Of a stretch of 64,000 nucleotides of DNA, positions 24,101 through 33,352 are shown piece after piece; position 1 is the first letter of the stretch, and each line of letters starts with the position of its first letter. The notes under the pieces were generated by a model. It made no database searches and was not told the origin of the DNA. It was given only the letters and a program-made list of their open reading frames with translations. Source of the stretch: Sphingorhabdus pulchriflava (GTDB taxonomy: Bacteria; Pseudomonadota; Alphaproteobacteria; Sphingomonadales; Sphingomonadaceae). Both the position numbers and the translations under genes were made by a program. Location of the stretch: contig NZ_QRGP01000002.1 of the NCBI RefSeq assembly GCF_003367235.1, positions 1-64,000 on the forward strand, in the 5' to 3' direction.

Positions 24101-25342
24101 ATGACCACCATCCATATCGCAGGCGTCGCGATGACGAAGTTCGGCCCCAACCTAGGCGCCACGGTCAAATCGCTCACCGCAGAGGCCGTCGCGGCCTGTC
24201 TGGCCGATGCCGGCGTCACGCCTGATGCCGTGCAGGCCGCCTATTTCTCCAACACGCTGCAGGGTCTGCTTGAAGGCCAGTTGTCGATCCCCGGCCAGAT
24301 CGCGCTCCGCAACGCAGGCGTTGAAGGCGTGCCGATCGTCAATGTCGAAAACGCCTGTGCGTCGGGATCGACCGCGCTGTGGCTGGCCTGCCAGCACCTG
24401 CGTTCCGGTGCCGCCGATATCGTGCTCGCCGTGGGCGTGGAAAAGATGGTCTTCGACGGCGAGGCGCAGCGCGCCACCGTCGTACGCGCCTTTGAAGGCG
24501 GCATGGACGTCAGCGCCGGGGACGAAGCGCTTAATGATCTGCTGCGGCTGGGCGCCGGCGTCGATGGCCGATCCGGCGACGGCCACCGCACCCGCTTCAT
24601 GGATATCTATGCAGCGCTGTGCCGCGCCCACATGGCGCGCTTCGGCACCACGCAACGCCAGCTGGCGATCGTGGCGGCCAAGAACCATGATCATTCGGTC
24701 CACAATGAAAAATGCCATTTCCGCAAAGCTATGACGGTTGATGAGGTGCTGGCCTCACGGCCGTTGGGCTATCCGCTCACAGTAGCGATGTGCTCGCCGC
24801 TGTCTGACGGCGCGGCGGCTGTGCTACTGTGCACCGATGCCGGACTGAAAAAGTTGCAGGGACAGGCGCCATCCATCCTGATCAAGGCGTGCGAGCTGAC
24901 CTCGGCCACCACGCGCGACTTTGCCGATTTCGAAGCGCATGTGGCCCGGCGCGCGGCGCTGACCGCCTATGACCGTGCCGGGCTGGGCCCAGACGATATC
25001 GATGTCGCCGAAGTCCATGATGCGGCCGCGTTTGGCGAGATCTTCATGACCGAGCTGCTGGGCTTCTGTGCAATGGGTGACGGCGGCCCGTTGGCCGAGC
25101 GCGGCGAGACACGGATCGGCGGGCGCATCCCGGTCAACCCGTCGGGCGGACTTGAATCCAAGGGCCACCCCATCGGTGCCACCGGCCTCGGCCAGATATA
25201 TGAGTTAACCCAGCAGCTGCGCGGCACCGCCGGCGCCCGCCAGGTCAGCGGCGCGCGCACCGCGCTGCAGGAAAATAGCGGCGGCCTGCTCGGCATCGAA
25301 GAAGGCGCGGCCGTCGTCACCATTCTCCAACGCCAATATTGA
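24101..25342 (+). CDS. thiolase / SCP-x-like acyl-CoA thiolase family protein
   Basis: A 413-residue protein with nucleophilic Cys86 in ENACASGS, EVHDAAAFGE for the second catalytic region, and SKGHPIGATGLGQ near residue 350. This is the lipid-transfer/thiolase branch used in side-chain or ring-product beta-oxidation, for example of steroids and terpenoids. It probably cleaves a 3-ketoacyl-CoA. It lies 39 bases after the hydrolase gene; from here to 28635 the sequence is visibly richer in G and C than the flanks, so the module may have been acquired. Confidence 0.9.
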   Translation: MTTIHIAGVAMTKFGPNLGATVKSLTAEAVAACLADAGVTPDAVQAAYFSNTLQGLLEGQLSIPGQIALRNAGVEGVPIVNVENACASGSTALWLACQHLRSGAADIVLAVGVEKMVFDGEAQRATVVRAFEGGMDVSAGDEALNDLLRLGAGVDGRSGDGHRTRFMDIYAALCRAHMARFGTTQRQLAIVAAKNHDHSVHNEKCHFRKAMTVDEVLASRPLGYPLTVAMCSPLSDGAAAVLLCTDAGLKKLQGQAPSILIKACELTSATTRDFADFEAHVARRAALTAYDRAGLGPDDIDVAEVHDAAAFGEIFMTELLGFCAMGDGGPLAERGETRIGGRIPVNPSGGLESKGHPIGATGLGQIYELTQQLRGTAGARQVSGARTALQENSGGLLGIEEGAAVVTILQRQY

Positions 25343-25353
25343 GGAACGTCATC

Positions 25354-26235
25354 ATGAAGCATACCCCCGTCTTGTTTGCCGAAGGCTTCCTCTTTCCTGA
25401 AGCGCCGCGCTGGCACGCCGGCCGCGGGCAATTCATCGTGAGCGATATCGATCGCGGCCAGGTGTTTGCGGTCTCCGCCGATGGCCAGCGCCAGCAGGTC
25501 TATCAAGGGCCTGATTGGGTTTCAGGCACGGCATTTGAGAACGACAAGACGCTGCTGGTCACCAATGCGCGTAGCCGGGGCTTGGTGCGGGTCCAGCTCG
25601 ATCAGCCCGATGCTGTGCCCGAAATGATTGCCTCGCTCGCCGAAATCGCGCCCTATGGCATCAATGACATGGTGCGCACGGCATCGGGCGTCTGCTTCAT
25701 CGATACGGTCAGTTTCGATTTCGTCGCCTATGCCCGCGGTGAGGGCACAGCCCAGCCCAGCGCGCTGGCCCGCGTCGATGCCGATGGTCGCGTTTCCGTG
25801 GCCACGACGGAGGTGAATTTCCCCAACGGCATGGTGATCACGCCCGACGGCAAGCGCCTGCTGGTGGCAGACTCGCTCGATCAATGCATCCACGCCTTCG
25901 CGCTCGCCGCCGATGGTACGCTCAGCCAACGCACCTGCTTTGCCGCACTGCCGGGCGAGATGCCGGACGGCATGTGCCTGGATGCCAGCGGTGCCGTCTG
26001 GGTCGCTGGCCATGGCCGGGTGGTGCGGGTCGCCGAAGGCGGTGCTGTGCTGGAGGAGGTCGACATGGGCACCACCTTGGCCACTGCCGTTGCCCTGGGC
26101 GGAGCCGATGGCCGCACGTTGCTGATCACCGCCTCGGACAGCTATGACCGCTCGGTGATGGCGGGCAATCCAACCGGGCGACTGTTTACGGTGCATGTGG
26201 ATGTACCGGGCGCCGGCCTTCCGTCGGTTTATTGA
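25354..26235 (+). CDS. SMP-30/gluconolactonase family protein
   Basis: A 293-residue beta-propeller protein. The ATG at 25354 follows GAGGAACGTC; an upstream in-frame TTG overlaps the thiolase stop. Signature pieces: EGFLFPEAPRWH (metal Glu), GINDMVRT, NFPNGMVITPDGKRLLVADS (Asn and Asp ligands) and PDGMCLDASGAVWVAGHG. The family hydrolyses lactones with a divalent metal. No signal peptide, so it acts in the cytoplasm. It lies between thiolase and SDR genes in one run, which suggests a lactone intermediate. Confidence 0.9.
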   Translation: MKHTPVLFAEGFLFPEAPRWHAGRGQFIVSDIDRGQVFAVSADGQRQQVYQGPDWVSGTAFENDKTLLVTNARSRGLVRVQLDQPDAVPEMIASLAEIAPYGINDMVRTASGVCFIDTVSFDFVAYARGEGTAQPSALARVDADGRVSVATTEVNFPNGMVITPDGKRLLVADSLDQCIHAFALAADGTLSQRTCFAALPGEMPDGMCLDASGAVWVAGHGRVVRVAEGGAVLEEVDMGTTLATAVALGGADGRTLLITASDSYDRSVMAGNPTGRLFTVHVDVPGAGLPSVY

Positions 26236-26249
26236 AGGGAACGGGTATC

Positions 26250-27095
26250 ATGACACAGCGACTGGCAGGCAAGACGGCCCTCATCACCGGGGCGACATCG
26301 GGCATGGGCGTCGACGTCGTCCGGCGCTTTGTCGCCGAAGGCGCAAAAGTGCTATTCTGCGGCCGCTCCAGCGAAGCTGGCGCAGCTGTCGCCGCCGAGA
26401 TCGGCCCGGGCGCCCGCTTCCTGCGCGCCGATGTGACCGATGAGACCGACGTCATCGCGCTGGTCAAAGCCGCGGAGGACCTCGGCGGCGGGCGGATCGA
26501 TTTTCTGTTCAACAACGCCGCCCCGGCCTTGCGCGACACCCCGGTCACGGCGCTGCCGGCCGAGGAGATTGCCAGCGCGTCCATGGCAATCTTTGGTAGT
26601 GTTGTGCTAGTCACCAAGCACGTTGCCACGGTGATGGAGGCGCAGGGCGGCGGCTCCATTCTCAACAACGGCTCGACGGCGGCACACCGCGCCAACAGTT
26701 CGCCTTCGCTGTACAGCGCATTGAAGGCAGCGGTTTGCCATTTCACCCGCTGCATGGCGCTGGAACTGGCTGATTACGGCATCCGTGTGAACACGGTATC
26801 GCCGGGCGCCATCCCCACACCAATCTTCCTGCAATCGCTGGGCATCCAGCCCGCCCACCAGGACCGCGCGCTGGCCGCGTTGCAGGGCGTTTTTGCGAAG
26901 GCCATGCCCGTCGGCCGCGCCGGCAACGGGGATGATATCGCCGCCGCCGCCGTTTTCTTCGCCAGTGATGAATCCTCCTATGTCACCGGGCAGGATCTGG
27001 TCGTCGATGGCGGCCTCACTGCCGGGCTATCGAACGCTGCCAAACGGGGCCAGGCCGACATGATGCGCACCGTCCTCGCCAACCTCGGGAACTAA
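26250..27095 (+). CDS. short-chain dehydrogenase/reductase
   Basis: A 281-residue classical SDR starting at ATG 26250 with GAAGGG upstream. Cofactor motif TGATSGMG (residues 13-20), NNAAP near 91, catalytic Ser in NNGSTAAH and YSALK (Tyr-x3-Lys), then SPGAIPTPIF and the C-terminal YVTGQDLVVDGG. It would oxidise an alcohol or reduce a ketone of the pathway. It is 14 bases after the SMP-30 gene and four before the synthetase gene. Confidence 0.93.
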   Translation: MTQRLAGKTALITGATSGMGVDVVRRFVAEGAKVLFCGRSSEAGAAVAAEIGPGARFLRADVTDETDVIALVKAAEDLGGGRIDFLFNNAAPALRDTPVTALPAEEIASASMAIFGSVVLVTKHVATVMEAQGGGSILNNGSTAAHRANSSPSLYSALKAAVCHFTRCMALELADYGIRVNTVSPGAIPTPIFLQSLGIQPAHQDRALAALQGVFAKAMPVGRAGNGDDIAAAAVFFASDESSYVTGQDLVVDGGLTAGLSNAAKRGQADMMRTVLANLGN

Positions 27096-27099
27096 AGCC

Positions 27100-28635
27100 A
27101 TGTCCATCTTCACCCTGCTCGAACGCGGCGCAAAGCGCTGCGATGGCCGCCCGTTCGCGGTGTTTGACGGTGTCGAAACCAGCTATGCACAGGCGCTCGG
27201 CCTGGCGCAGCGCATCGCTGCCGCCCTGGGCACCGCTGGCTTCGGCCCGGGCAGCCATGCCGCCGTGCTCAGCCCCAATGACCCGGTCGCTTTTACCGCT
27301 GCCTTCGGCATTTTCGGCGCCGGCATGGCCTATGTGCCGGCCAATCCGCACAACCCGGCACCGGCGATCGCCAGCGCGCTCAACCTCGTCGATGTCCGCG
27401 TGCTGTTCTATCACAGCGCAATGGCGGCCGTGGTGGCGGAGATCCGCGATTCGCTGCCCAAGGTGGCGTTGTTCGTTGCATTGGGCACGCCGTGCAGCGG
27501 TGATCCCACGCTGGAACAGTTCATCGCCGGGCACGAAGCCCAGCCGCCGCGCGCCCTGGCCGCGCTCACCGATGCCGCCTATGTCGGCCAGACCGGCGGC
27601 ACCACGGGTGAGCCCAAGGGCGTACTGCTCAGCCATCGCGCCGTGTTTGCCTTTGTCGAGAAATATCTCGCCGAAATGCCCCACCCGGCACCGGTGCTGC
27701 TCGCCGCCACGCCGCTTACGCATGCGGCGGGAATGCTCGCCATGCCTATCGTCGCGCAAGGCGGCACCATCGTGATGATGGCCCGCCCCGATCTGCCACG
27801 CTTCATCGACCTGATCGCCGAACAGCGTGTGACAACGACCTTCCTGCCACCCACCGTCATCTATCGCCTACTCGATCTGCCAGGTGCCGAGACTCGCGAC
27901 TTCTCCAGCCTGCGCCACTTCATCTACGGCGCCGCGCCGATGTCGGTCAGCCGGCTGAAACAGGCCCTTACCCTGTTCGGCCCGGTGATGGCGCAATGCT
28001 ATGGCCAGACTGAGTGCCACAGCTTCATCACATTTATGCGGCCGGAAGACCATTTCGTCGATGGCCGCCTGGCCGATGATGCCCGCCTGTCGGCCTGCGG
28101 CCGGCCCTCGATTGGCACGCGGGTGGTGATCAAGGGCGACGATGGCGCCATCCTGCCAGACGGCATCCCCGGCGAGATCTGCGTGCAGAGTGATCTGGCC
28201 ATGACCGGCTATTACCGCAACGACAGCGCCACCGCCGAAGTGCTGCGCGATGGCCTGATCCACACGGGCGACATTGGTTTTGTCGATGGCGATGGCTTCC
28301 TGCACATCGTCGATCGCAAGAAGGACCTGATCATCACCGGCGGCTTCAACGTCTATCCGGCCGAAGTCGAACAGGTGGTCAACAGCCACCCCACCGTGGC
28401 CGATTGCGGCGTGATCGGCCTGTCCGACGCCGATTGGGGCGAAGCGGTGACCGTCGTGGTCGAACTCAAACCCGGCGCCGCTGTTTCGGAACAGGATCTG
28501 ATCGATTATTGTCGGCCCCGGCTGGGCGGCGTGAAAACGCCCAAGCACGTTTTCTTCTGGCCCGAACTGCCCCGCAGCCCGGTCGGCAAGGTGCTGCGCA
28601 AGGAAATTCGTGCGCGGATCAGTGTGCCGGTTTAG
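27100..28635 (+). CDS. acyl-CoA synthetase (AMP-forming ligase)
   Basis: A 511-residue ANL-family enzyme. P-loop QTGGTTGEPKGVLLSH near residue 166, YGQTE (A5), HTGDIGFVDGDGF and DRKKDLIITGGFNVYP, and the C-terminal lysine in SPVGKVLRKE. It activates a carboxylic acid as CoA thioester, feeding the thiolase encoded upstream. Last gene of the run. The pathway lacks a visible acyl-CoA dehydrogenase and enoyl-CoA hydratase, so those must come from elsewhere. Confidence 0.93.
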   Translation: MSIFTLLERGAKRCDGRPFAVFDGVETSYAQALGLAQRIAAALGTAGFGPGSHAAVLSPNDPVAFTAAFGIFGAGMAYVPANPHNPAPAIASALNLVDVRVLFYHSAMAAVVAEIRDSLPKVALFVALGTPCSGDPTLEQFIAGHEAQPPRALAALTDAAYVGQTGGTTGEPKGVLLSHRAVFAFVEKYLAEMPHPAPVLLAATPLTHAAGMLAMPIVAQGGTIVMMARPDLPRFIDLIAEQRVTTTFLPPTVIYRLLDLPGAETRDFSSLRHFIYGAAPMSVSRLKQALTLFGPVMAQCYGQTECHSFITFMRPEDHFVDGRLADDARLSACGRPSIGTRVVIKGDDGAILPDGIPGEICVQSDLAMTGYYRNDSATAEVLRDGLIHTGDIGFVDGDGFLHIVDRKKDLIITGGFNVYPAEVEQVVNSHPTVADCGVIGLSDADWGEAVTVVVELKPGAAVSEQDLIDYCRPRLGGVKTPKHVFFWPELPRSPVGKVLRKEIRARISVPV

Positions 28636-29157
28636 GATAACGAATTGGAGAAAGTGGCAGAGAGGTAAGCATCCTGCACTGGCTTACAGATACGTGATTA
28701 TCAATGACCCGTATTGGGCGCAAAGCGGACTTGGTCCGGTGCCGTGAACGTATTGCGGCTTATCCCAGCTGTGCTCCGAAACCGGACTGTTGGCACTGTC
28801 CAATGAAGCTGCCTTTCGCTGACGTTCGAATGTCACGATTCTCAATCGGGACGGGCTCGTTCTCAATAAATCGAATGCCGCCAACCGGCCAATAGCTGTC
28901 ATGGCATTCACGTTGACAAATGACAGCTTCTGACGGTTCGCCCCCCAAACTTCAAAATATCTGCAACTGCTACCAACGCCTCTACCGAAACCGTCACAGC
29001 CAAATTCCGCGCAGAGACTCTGGCCAATTCTGGCCGGTTTTCACCCCTGTTTTTGCCGGCTAGAGACCAAATAAATGCAGAACTGGATGCAGATACTCGC
29101 CGAAACCCGCGGCATTCCAGCCGGAGACCCAATTCCGCAATTTAGAGACAATATGCT
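28636..29157. other. 522-base stretch without a recognisable gene
   Basis: No frame with a ribosome site and plausible protein was found on either strand. It contains an inverted repeat at 28894-28928 and its base composition is closer to the left half of the window than to the GC-rich synthetase gene. It could be relict DNA between the acquired catabolic run and the tRNA-Cys gene. Confidence 0.5.
28894..28928. repeat. inverted repeat, 9-bp arms
   Basis: AGCTGTCAT (28894-28902) and ATGACAGCT (28920-28928) pair perfectly around 17 bases. There is no gene nearby within 200 bases, so its role is unclear. Confidence 0.45.
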
Positions 29158-29231
29158 TGGAGGCCCGAGCCGGAATCGAACCGGCGTGCAAGGATTTGCA
29201 GTCCTCTGCGTCACCACTCCGCCATCGGGCC
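29158..29231 (-). tRNA. tRNA-Cys (GCA anticodon)
   Basis: On the minus strand a 74-base cloverleaf: acceptor GGCCCGA pairing with TCGGGCC, T8, D-arm GCGGAGTGGTGACGC, anticodon stem AGAGGA/TCCTT with loop CTGCAAA (anticodon GCA), T-arm GCCGGTTCGATTCCGGC, and an encoded TCCA end. Confidence 0.95.
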
Positions 29232-29499
29232 TCGCGCTGCGACAGAAAAACGTCACATGTGGTGCAGGAGCGCGTCCCTAGCCGCTGAAATTGTGCTTTG
29301 CAATCCGATTCGCGACCTATTGGCAACAGGCGGGAAACAAAGCGAAGTTGCCTGCATGGCAAAATCGGCCGTTTGTCCGAAAGCGGCTTGGACTTTGCGT
29401 TCGCGCTGACTAGAAGGGAAATGAAAGGCTGTATTGCATTGGCAACACAGCTGTGCCAAAACCCATCGAGCCAAGAATATAGCGGCAGCGGAAAGTCTT

Positions 29500-30144
29500 A
29501 TGCAGTCAGCGCAATCGGAAACCAACCGTCGGCACATGATCGACAGCCAGCTTCGTACAAACGGTATTACCGCCGCGTGGATCTTGAAAGCGATGGGTGA
29601 ATTGCCGCGCGAAAATTTCCTGCCTGCGGGCAAAGAGGCCTTTGCCTATCTCGACCGTTCGGTTCCGCTTAGCAATGGCCGCATGCTCAACCCTCCGCTT
29701 GCAACCGCAGAGATGTTGCAGGCGGCCGATGTTGCCGGAGACGACACCGTCCTGCTGATCGGCGCGGGGACGGGTTATATGGCGGCTTTGCTATCGGGTC
29801 GCGCCGGAAAGCTGGTTGCGGTCGAATCGGATGCCGACCTGGCAAAGACCGCCCGCGCGAATGTCGCAGGGCTCAACCTCGTTGAAGGCAGCCTCGACGA
29901 AGGTGCCCGCAAGGACGCGCCTTTTAATGTTATCATCATCGATGGGGCGATCGAGCAGCTGCCCGCCGCCATCGAAGCCCAGTTGGCAGAAGGTGGCCGG
30001 ATCGTCTCCGGTTTGGCAGAAGGGCCGGTTCGTCGCCTTGCCAGCGGCACCAAACATGGCGGACATGTTGCCTTGCGCGCTTTGGCCGACATTGAAATTA
30101 CCGCATTGCCCGGCTTTGAACGCGCTAAGGAATTCGTGTTTTGA
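29500..30144 (+). CDS. protein-L-isoaspartate O-methyltransferase family protein
   Basis: A 214-residue SAM-dependent methyltransferase starting at ATG 29500 (GGAAAG upstream), which gives the usual N-terminus (RRHMIDSQLRTNGI). SAM motif VLLIGAGTGYMAALLSG near residue 85 and VESDADLAKTARANV after it. Pcm repairs isoaspartyl residues; this short alphaproteobacterial type lies next to tolC. Its stop overlaps the TTG start of the TolC gene by four bases. Confidence 0.88.
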   Translation: MQSAQSETNRRHMIDSQLRTNGITAAWILKAMGELPRENFLPAGKEAFAYLDRSVPLSNGRMLNPPLATAEMLQAADVAGDDTVLLIGAGTGYMAALLSGRAGKLVAVESDADLAKTARANVAGLNLVEGSLDEGARKDAPFNVIIIDGAIEQLPAAIEAQLAEGGRIVSGLAEGPVRRLASGTKHGGHVALRALADIEITALPGFERAKEFVF

Positions 30145-31604
30145 TTAACAACAAGGGCACAGTTCGTGCGCTCATGCTCGCTGCGACCGCTGCGCTAGCA
30201 ATGGCTACGCCTGCCAATGCAGACACTTTGCGTGAGGCGTTGGCCGAGGCTTATCAGAGCAATCCGACGCTGACGGGTGCGCGCGAGGGCCAGAAGGCGG
30301 TGAACGAGGCGGTTCCGATTGCCAAGGCCAATGGTCGTCCTGATGTGCTCACCAGCGCCACTTATACCGAGCTGTTTCCGCGTTCGGATGGCACCAACTT
30401 CACCCCAGACCGGACGCTGAACGGGCGGGCTGACGTGACGGTGCCGCTGTATCTGGGCGGCGCTGTCAAAAATGCGGTGCGCGCAGCCGAGAACCGGGTC
30501 GAGGCCGGGATTGCCGGATTGCGCGCAACCGAGAGCGCGATTTTCTCGGCGGTGGTCGGCACCTATATGGATGTGATCCGCGACGAGGCGATTGTTGAGC
30601 TCAACCGCGCGCAGGTCGGTGTACTGCAGGTCAATCTGGAAGCCACGCGCGACCGGTTCGAAATTGGCGATCTAACCCGCACCGATGTAGCGCAGTCCGA
30701 GGCCAGGCTAGCGCTCGCTACCAGCAGCATGGAAGCCGCGCGCGCGAATCTTATTCGTTCGAAGGAAATCTATATCCAATTGGTCGGCAAGGCTCCGGAA
30801 AATCTCGAAGCGCCGCCGCCGCTTCCCAATTTGCCCGAATCGCCCGATGCGGCAGTTTCGGTGGCGCTGGAGAATAATCCGGACCTGATTGCATCGAAAG
30901 AATTGCGCGAAGCCGCGCGCTTTGACCGCAAGGGAGCCGAAGCCAGCCGCCTGCCGCAGGTGACCGGTTTTGGCTCGGGCAGCTATTCGAACAATTTCGG
31001 CACCATTGATTCGGGGACTTTGGCTCCATTCGACAAGACATCGACCTCGGCACAGGTCGGCGTGCGTGCAACATTGCCGCTCTATCAGGGTGGCCAGCCT
31101 GCAGCCCAGATCCGCCAGGCACAGGCACGGATGGGGCAGGCAATCGAGCAGGAAATAGCCGCCGAACGCGAAGCGATAGCCCAGACCCGCGCGGCCTATG
31201 CAAGCTGGAAGGCTTCACAAGATGTGATTGCCGCATCTGAACGCGCAGTGTCGGCAAACGAGCTGTCGCTCGAAGGCACGCGCGCCGAGAATAGCGTTGG
31301 AAACCGGACCATTCTCGACATTTTGAACGCCGAGCAGGAGCTGCTCAACAGCAAGGTCCAGCTCGTCACTGCACGCCGCAACGCCTATGTTGCAGGCTTC
31401 TCACTACTAGCCGCGATGGGCCGGGCGGAAGCGCGCGATCTGGGCCTTGAAGGTGGCCCGCTCTATGACCCGGTTGCCGAATATAACTCGGTCAAAGGCA
31501 GCTGGTTCGATTGGAACTCCAAACCAGACCCCACCGCCAAGGCCACTCGCACGGTTGACACGCAAGCCCAAAAGGCAGAAATAGAACCGCTTCCCAAATA
31601 TTAA
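30141..31604 (+). CDS. TolC-family outer-membrane channel
   Basis: A 487-residue protein with a signal peptide ending TPANA and the TolC start TLREALAEAYQSNPTL. Two homologous coiled-coil/barrel halves are seen (TDVAQSEARLALATSSMEAA and TILDILNAEQELLNSKVQL). The start is TTG at 30141, overlapping the Pcm stop (TTGA) with AAGGA upstream; ATG 30174 would cut the signal peptide n-region. It is the exit duct for type I secretion and tripartite efflux. Confidence 0.93.
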   Translation: MINNKGTVRALMLAATAALAMATPANADTLREALAEAYQSNPTLTGAREGQKAVNEAVPIAKANGRPDVLTSATYTELFPRSDGTNFTPDRTLNGRADVTVPLYLGGAVKNAVRAAENRVEAGIAGLRATESAIFSAVVGTYMDVIRDEAIVELNRAQVGVLQVNLEATRDRFEIGDLTRTDVAQSEARLALATSSMEAARANLIRSKEIYIQLVGKAPENLEAPPPLPNLPESPDAAVSVALENNPDLIASKELREAARFDRKGAEASRLPQVTGFGSGSYSNNFGTIDSGTLAPFDKTSTSAQVGVRATLPLYQGGQPAAQIRQAQARMGQAIEQEIAAEREAIAQTRAAYASWKASQDVIAASERAVSANELSLEGTRAENSVGNRTILDILNAEQELLNSKVQLVTARRNAYVAGFSLLAAMGRAEARDLGLEGGPLYDPVAEYNSVKGSWFDWNSKPDPTAKATRTVDTQAQKAEIEPLPKY

Positions 31605-31637
31605 GGGAATCAGTGGGGCATTTAGGGGCGTTGGCAC

Positions 31638-32057
31638 ATGGCGACTGATCGGAACGAACCATCGATGGAAGCGATCCTGTCTTCGATCAAGAAGATCATC
31701 GCCGATGAAGACCGTTCGCGCGCCATCAACTCGCGCCGTCCTGCTCGCGATACAAGCCGCGACGAAAGCGAAGGCGAAGATGTCCTCGAACTGACCGAGG
31801 CCGCTTCCGATGAGCGCGACGAAGAACTGCTCGATGACAGCAAGGCGCAGAGCCTGCGCCAGAGCTTTTCGGTGCTGCAGACGCTTTCCGAACCCGGCGT
31901 AGCGCCGCAGATCGTCCGCTCGGGCGAGACTTCGCTTGAAGGCCTGACCCGCGAATTGATGAAGCCGATGCTCAAGGAATGGCTTGACACCAATCTGCCC
32001 GGTATCGTCGAGGCAATGGTTGCGCGCGAAATCGAACGCATCACCAAGAAGGGCTGA
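31638..32057 (+). CDS. popZ: PopZ-like polar organizing protein (DUF2497)
   Basis: A 139-residue acidic protein with the conserved N-terminus EPSMEAILSSIKKIIADED, an acidic, disordered middle, and C-terminal helices (LKPMLKEWLDTNLPGIVEAMVAREIERIT, read in pieces). This is the layout of Caulobacter PopZ, which self-assembles at cell poles and anchors centromere-bound ParB and signalling proteins. It follows the TolC gene by 33 bases, and its stop overlaps the amidohydrolase start (TGATG). DivK is encoded four kilobases away. Confidence 0.88.
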   Translation: MATDRNEPSMEAILSSIKKIIADEDRSRAINSRRPARDTSRDESEGEDVLELTEAASDERDEELLDDSKAQSLRQSFSVLQTLSEPGVAPQIVRSGETSLEGLTRELMKPMLKEWLDTNLPGIVEAMVAREIERITKKG

Positions 32058-33352
32058 TGCGCCTTCCTGCATTGCTGGCGCTGGCCGCCACAGCCGCAAT
32101 TCTTACTTTACCCGTTAGCGCACAGGATGCGCCTGCCGTTGATCGATATGTAATCGCGGGCCGCATTGTCGATGTTGCCGGTGGTAAATTGCTAACCGGC
32201 CATTGCATCGCCATTGCGGGCGAGAAGATTTCGGCCGTCGAGCCGTGCAAGCCGCAACCCGACAGCATCCGGACGATCGACTGGACTGCCTATACCGTGC
32301 TTCCCGGCCTGATGGACTTGCACACCCACCTTGCCGATGCAGGACAAAGCGCTGATCTGGCGTTGCCGCTCAAAACTTCCCCTGCAGCCACTGCGCTGAT
32401 TGGCGCTAAAAATGCGCACGACACGCTTATGGCGGGATTCACCACAGTCCGCGATGTCGGCACCTATCGCGGGCTTGCCGATGTTGCGTTGAAGGACGCG
32501 ATCAACCTTCGCCGCGTGCCGGGACCGCGCATGTTTGTCGCCGGTGGCTATATCACCAAGCCCGGCGGCGGTGGCGAACTCAACGGCGTCATCGACAATG
32601 AAAAACTGCCCGAGGATATGCGCTATGGCGTCTCGATCGGGCCCGAGCAGGCGGCGACCAATGCCGAATATTTCATCGAGGAGGGTGCCGATTTCCTGAA
32701 GCTCATTGCGACCGGCGCGGTCCTCGCCATCGGCACCGAACCCGGTGAACCCGAATTGAGTGTCGCAGAAATGAAGGCAGTGGTCGATACCGCCGCCAAG
32801 CGTGGCGTCTATGTGACCGCCCATGCCCATGGCGCTCAAGGAATCAAAAATGCGATTGCCGCCGGAGTCCGCTCGATCGAGCATGCCAGCCTTATCGACG
32901 ATGCAGCGCTCAAGCTCGCCAAGGCCAAGGGCACATGGCTGGTGATGGATATCTATAATGGCGACTATATCGACGATATCGGCACCAAAGAGGGCTGGCC
33001 CGAGGAATATCTGCGCAAGAATCGCGAAACCACCGACGTCCAGCGCGCAGGCTTTGCCAAAGCGGTAAAAATGGGCGTCAAAATTGCTTATGGCACCGAC
33101 AGCGGTGTCTATCCGCACGGGGTCAACGGGCGGCAATTCCGCTATATGGTGCGCTACGGGATGACGCCAATGCAGGCGATCCAATCGGCCACCATCCGCG
33201 CCGCCGAGCTGTTGGGCAAGGAGCATGAGCTGGGCAGCATATCCCCGGGCCGCTTCGCTGATCTGGTGGCGGTGAAGGCGGATCCGCTCGCCGACATTGC
33301 CGCACTGGAGGCAGTCGACCATGTTATGAAGGGCGGCGAGCTAATCCGCTAA
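32057..33352 (+). CDS. exported amidohydrolase-superfamily metal-dependent hydrolase
   Basis: A 431-residue protein with a signal peptide ending LPVSAQ. Metal motifs: LPGLMDLHTHL (HxH near residue 90), FLKLIATGAV with the bridging Lys, VTAHAHG, SIEHASLID, and YGTDSGVYPHG. It resembles exported imidazolonepropionase-like or Xaa-Pro/Xaa-Arg dipeptidases of this superfamily, so peptide or amide hydrolysis in the periplasm is likely. It overlaps the popZ stop by one base and the convergent FemAB-like gene by four. Confidence 0.9.
   Translation: MRLPALLALAATAAILTLPVSAQDAPAVDRYVIAGRIVDVAGGKLLTGHCIAIAGEKISAVEPCKPQPDSIRTIDWTAYTVLPGLMDLHTHLADAGQSADLALPLKTSPAATALIGAKNAHDTLMAGFTTVRDVGTYRGLADVALKDAINLRRVPGPRMFVAGGYITKPGGGGELNGVIDNEKLPEDMRYGVSIGPEQAATNAEYFIEEGADFLKLIATGAVLAIGTEPGEPELSVAEMKAVVDTAAKRGVYVTAHAHGAQGIKNAIAAGVRSIEHASLIDDAALKLAKAKGTWLVMDIYNGDYIDDIGTKEGWPEEYLRKNRETTDVQRAGFAKAVKMGVKIAYGTDSGVYPHGVNGRQFRYMVRYGMTPMQAIQSATIRAAELLGKEHELGSISPGRFADLVAVKADPLADIAALEAVDHVMKGGELIR

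Noticed and set aside
28684-28948. Short minus-strand open frames of 60-75 codons in the gap before tRNA-Cys
   Set aside because: They overlap one another in different frames, lack ribosome sites and show no domain; composition is not coding-like.
32192-33322. Minus-strand open frame of 376 codons
   Set aside because: Antisense to the amidohydrolase gene, whose protein has all expected metal motifs; the opposite frame is open because of codon bias.
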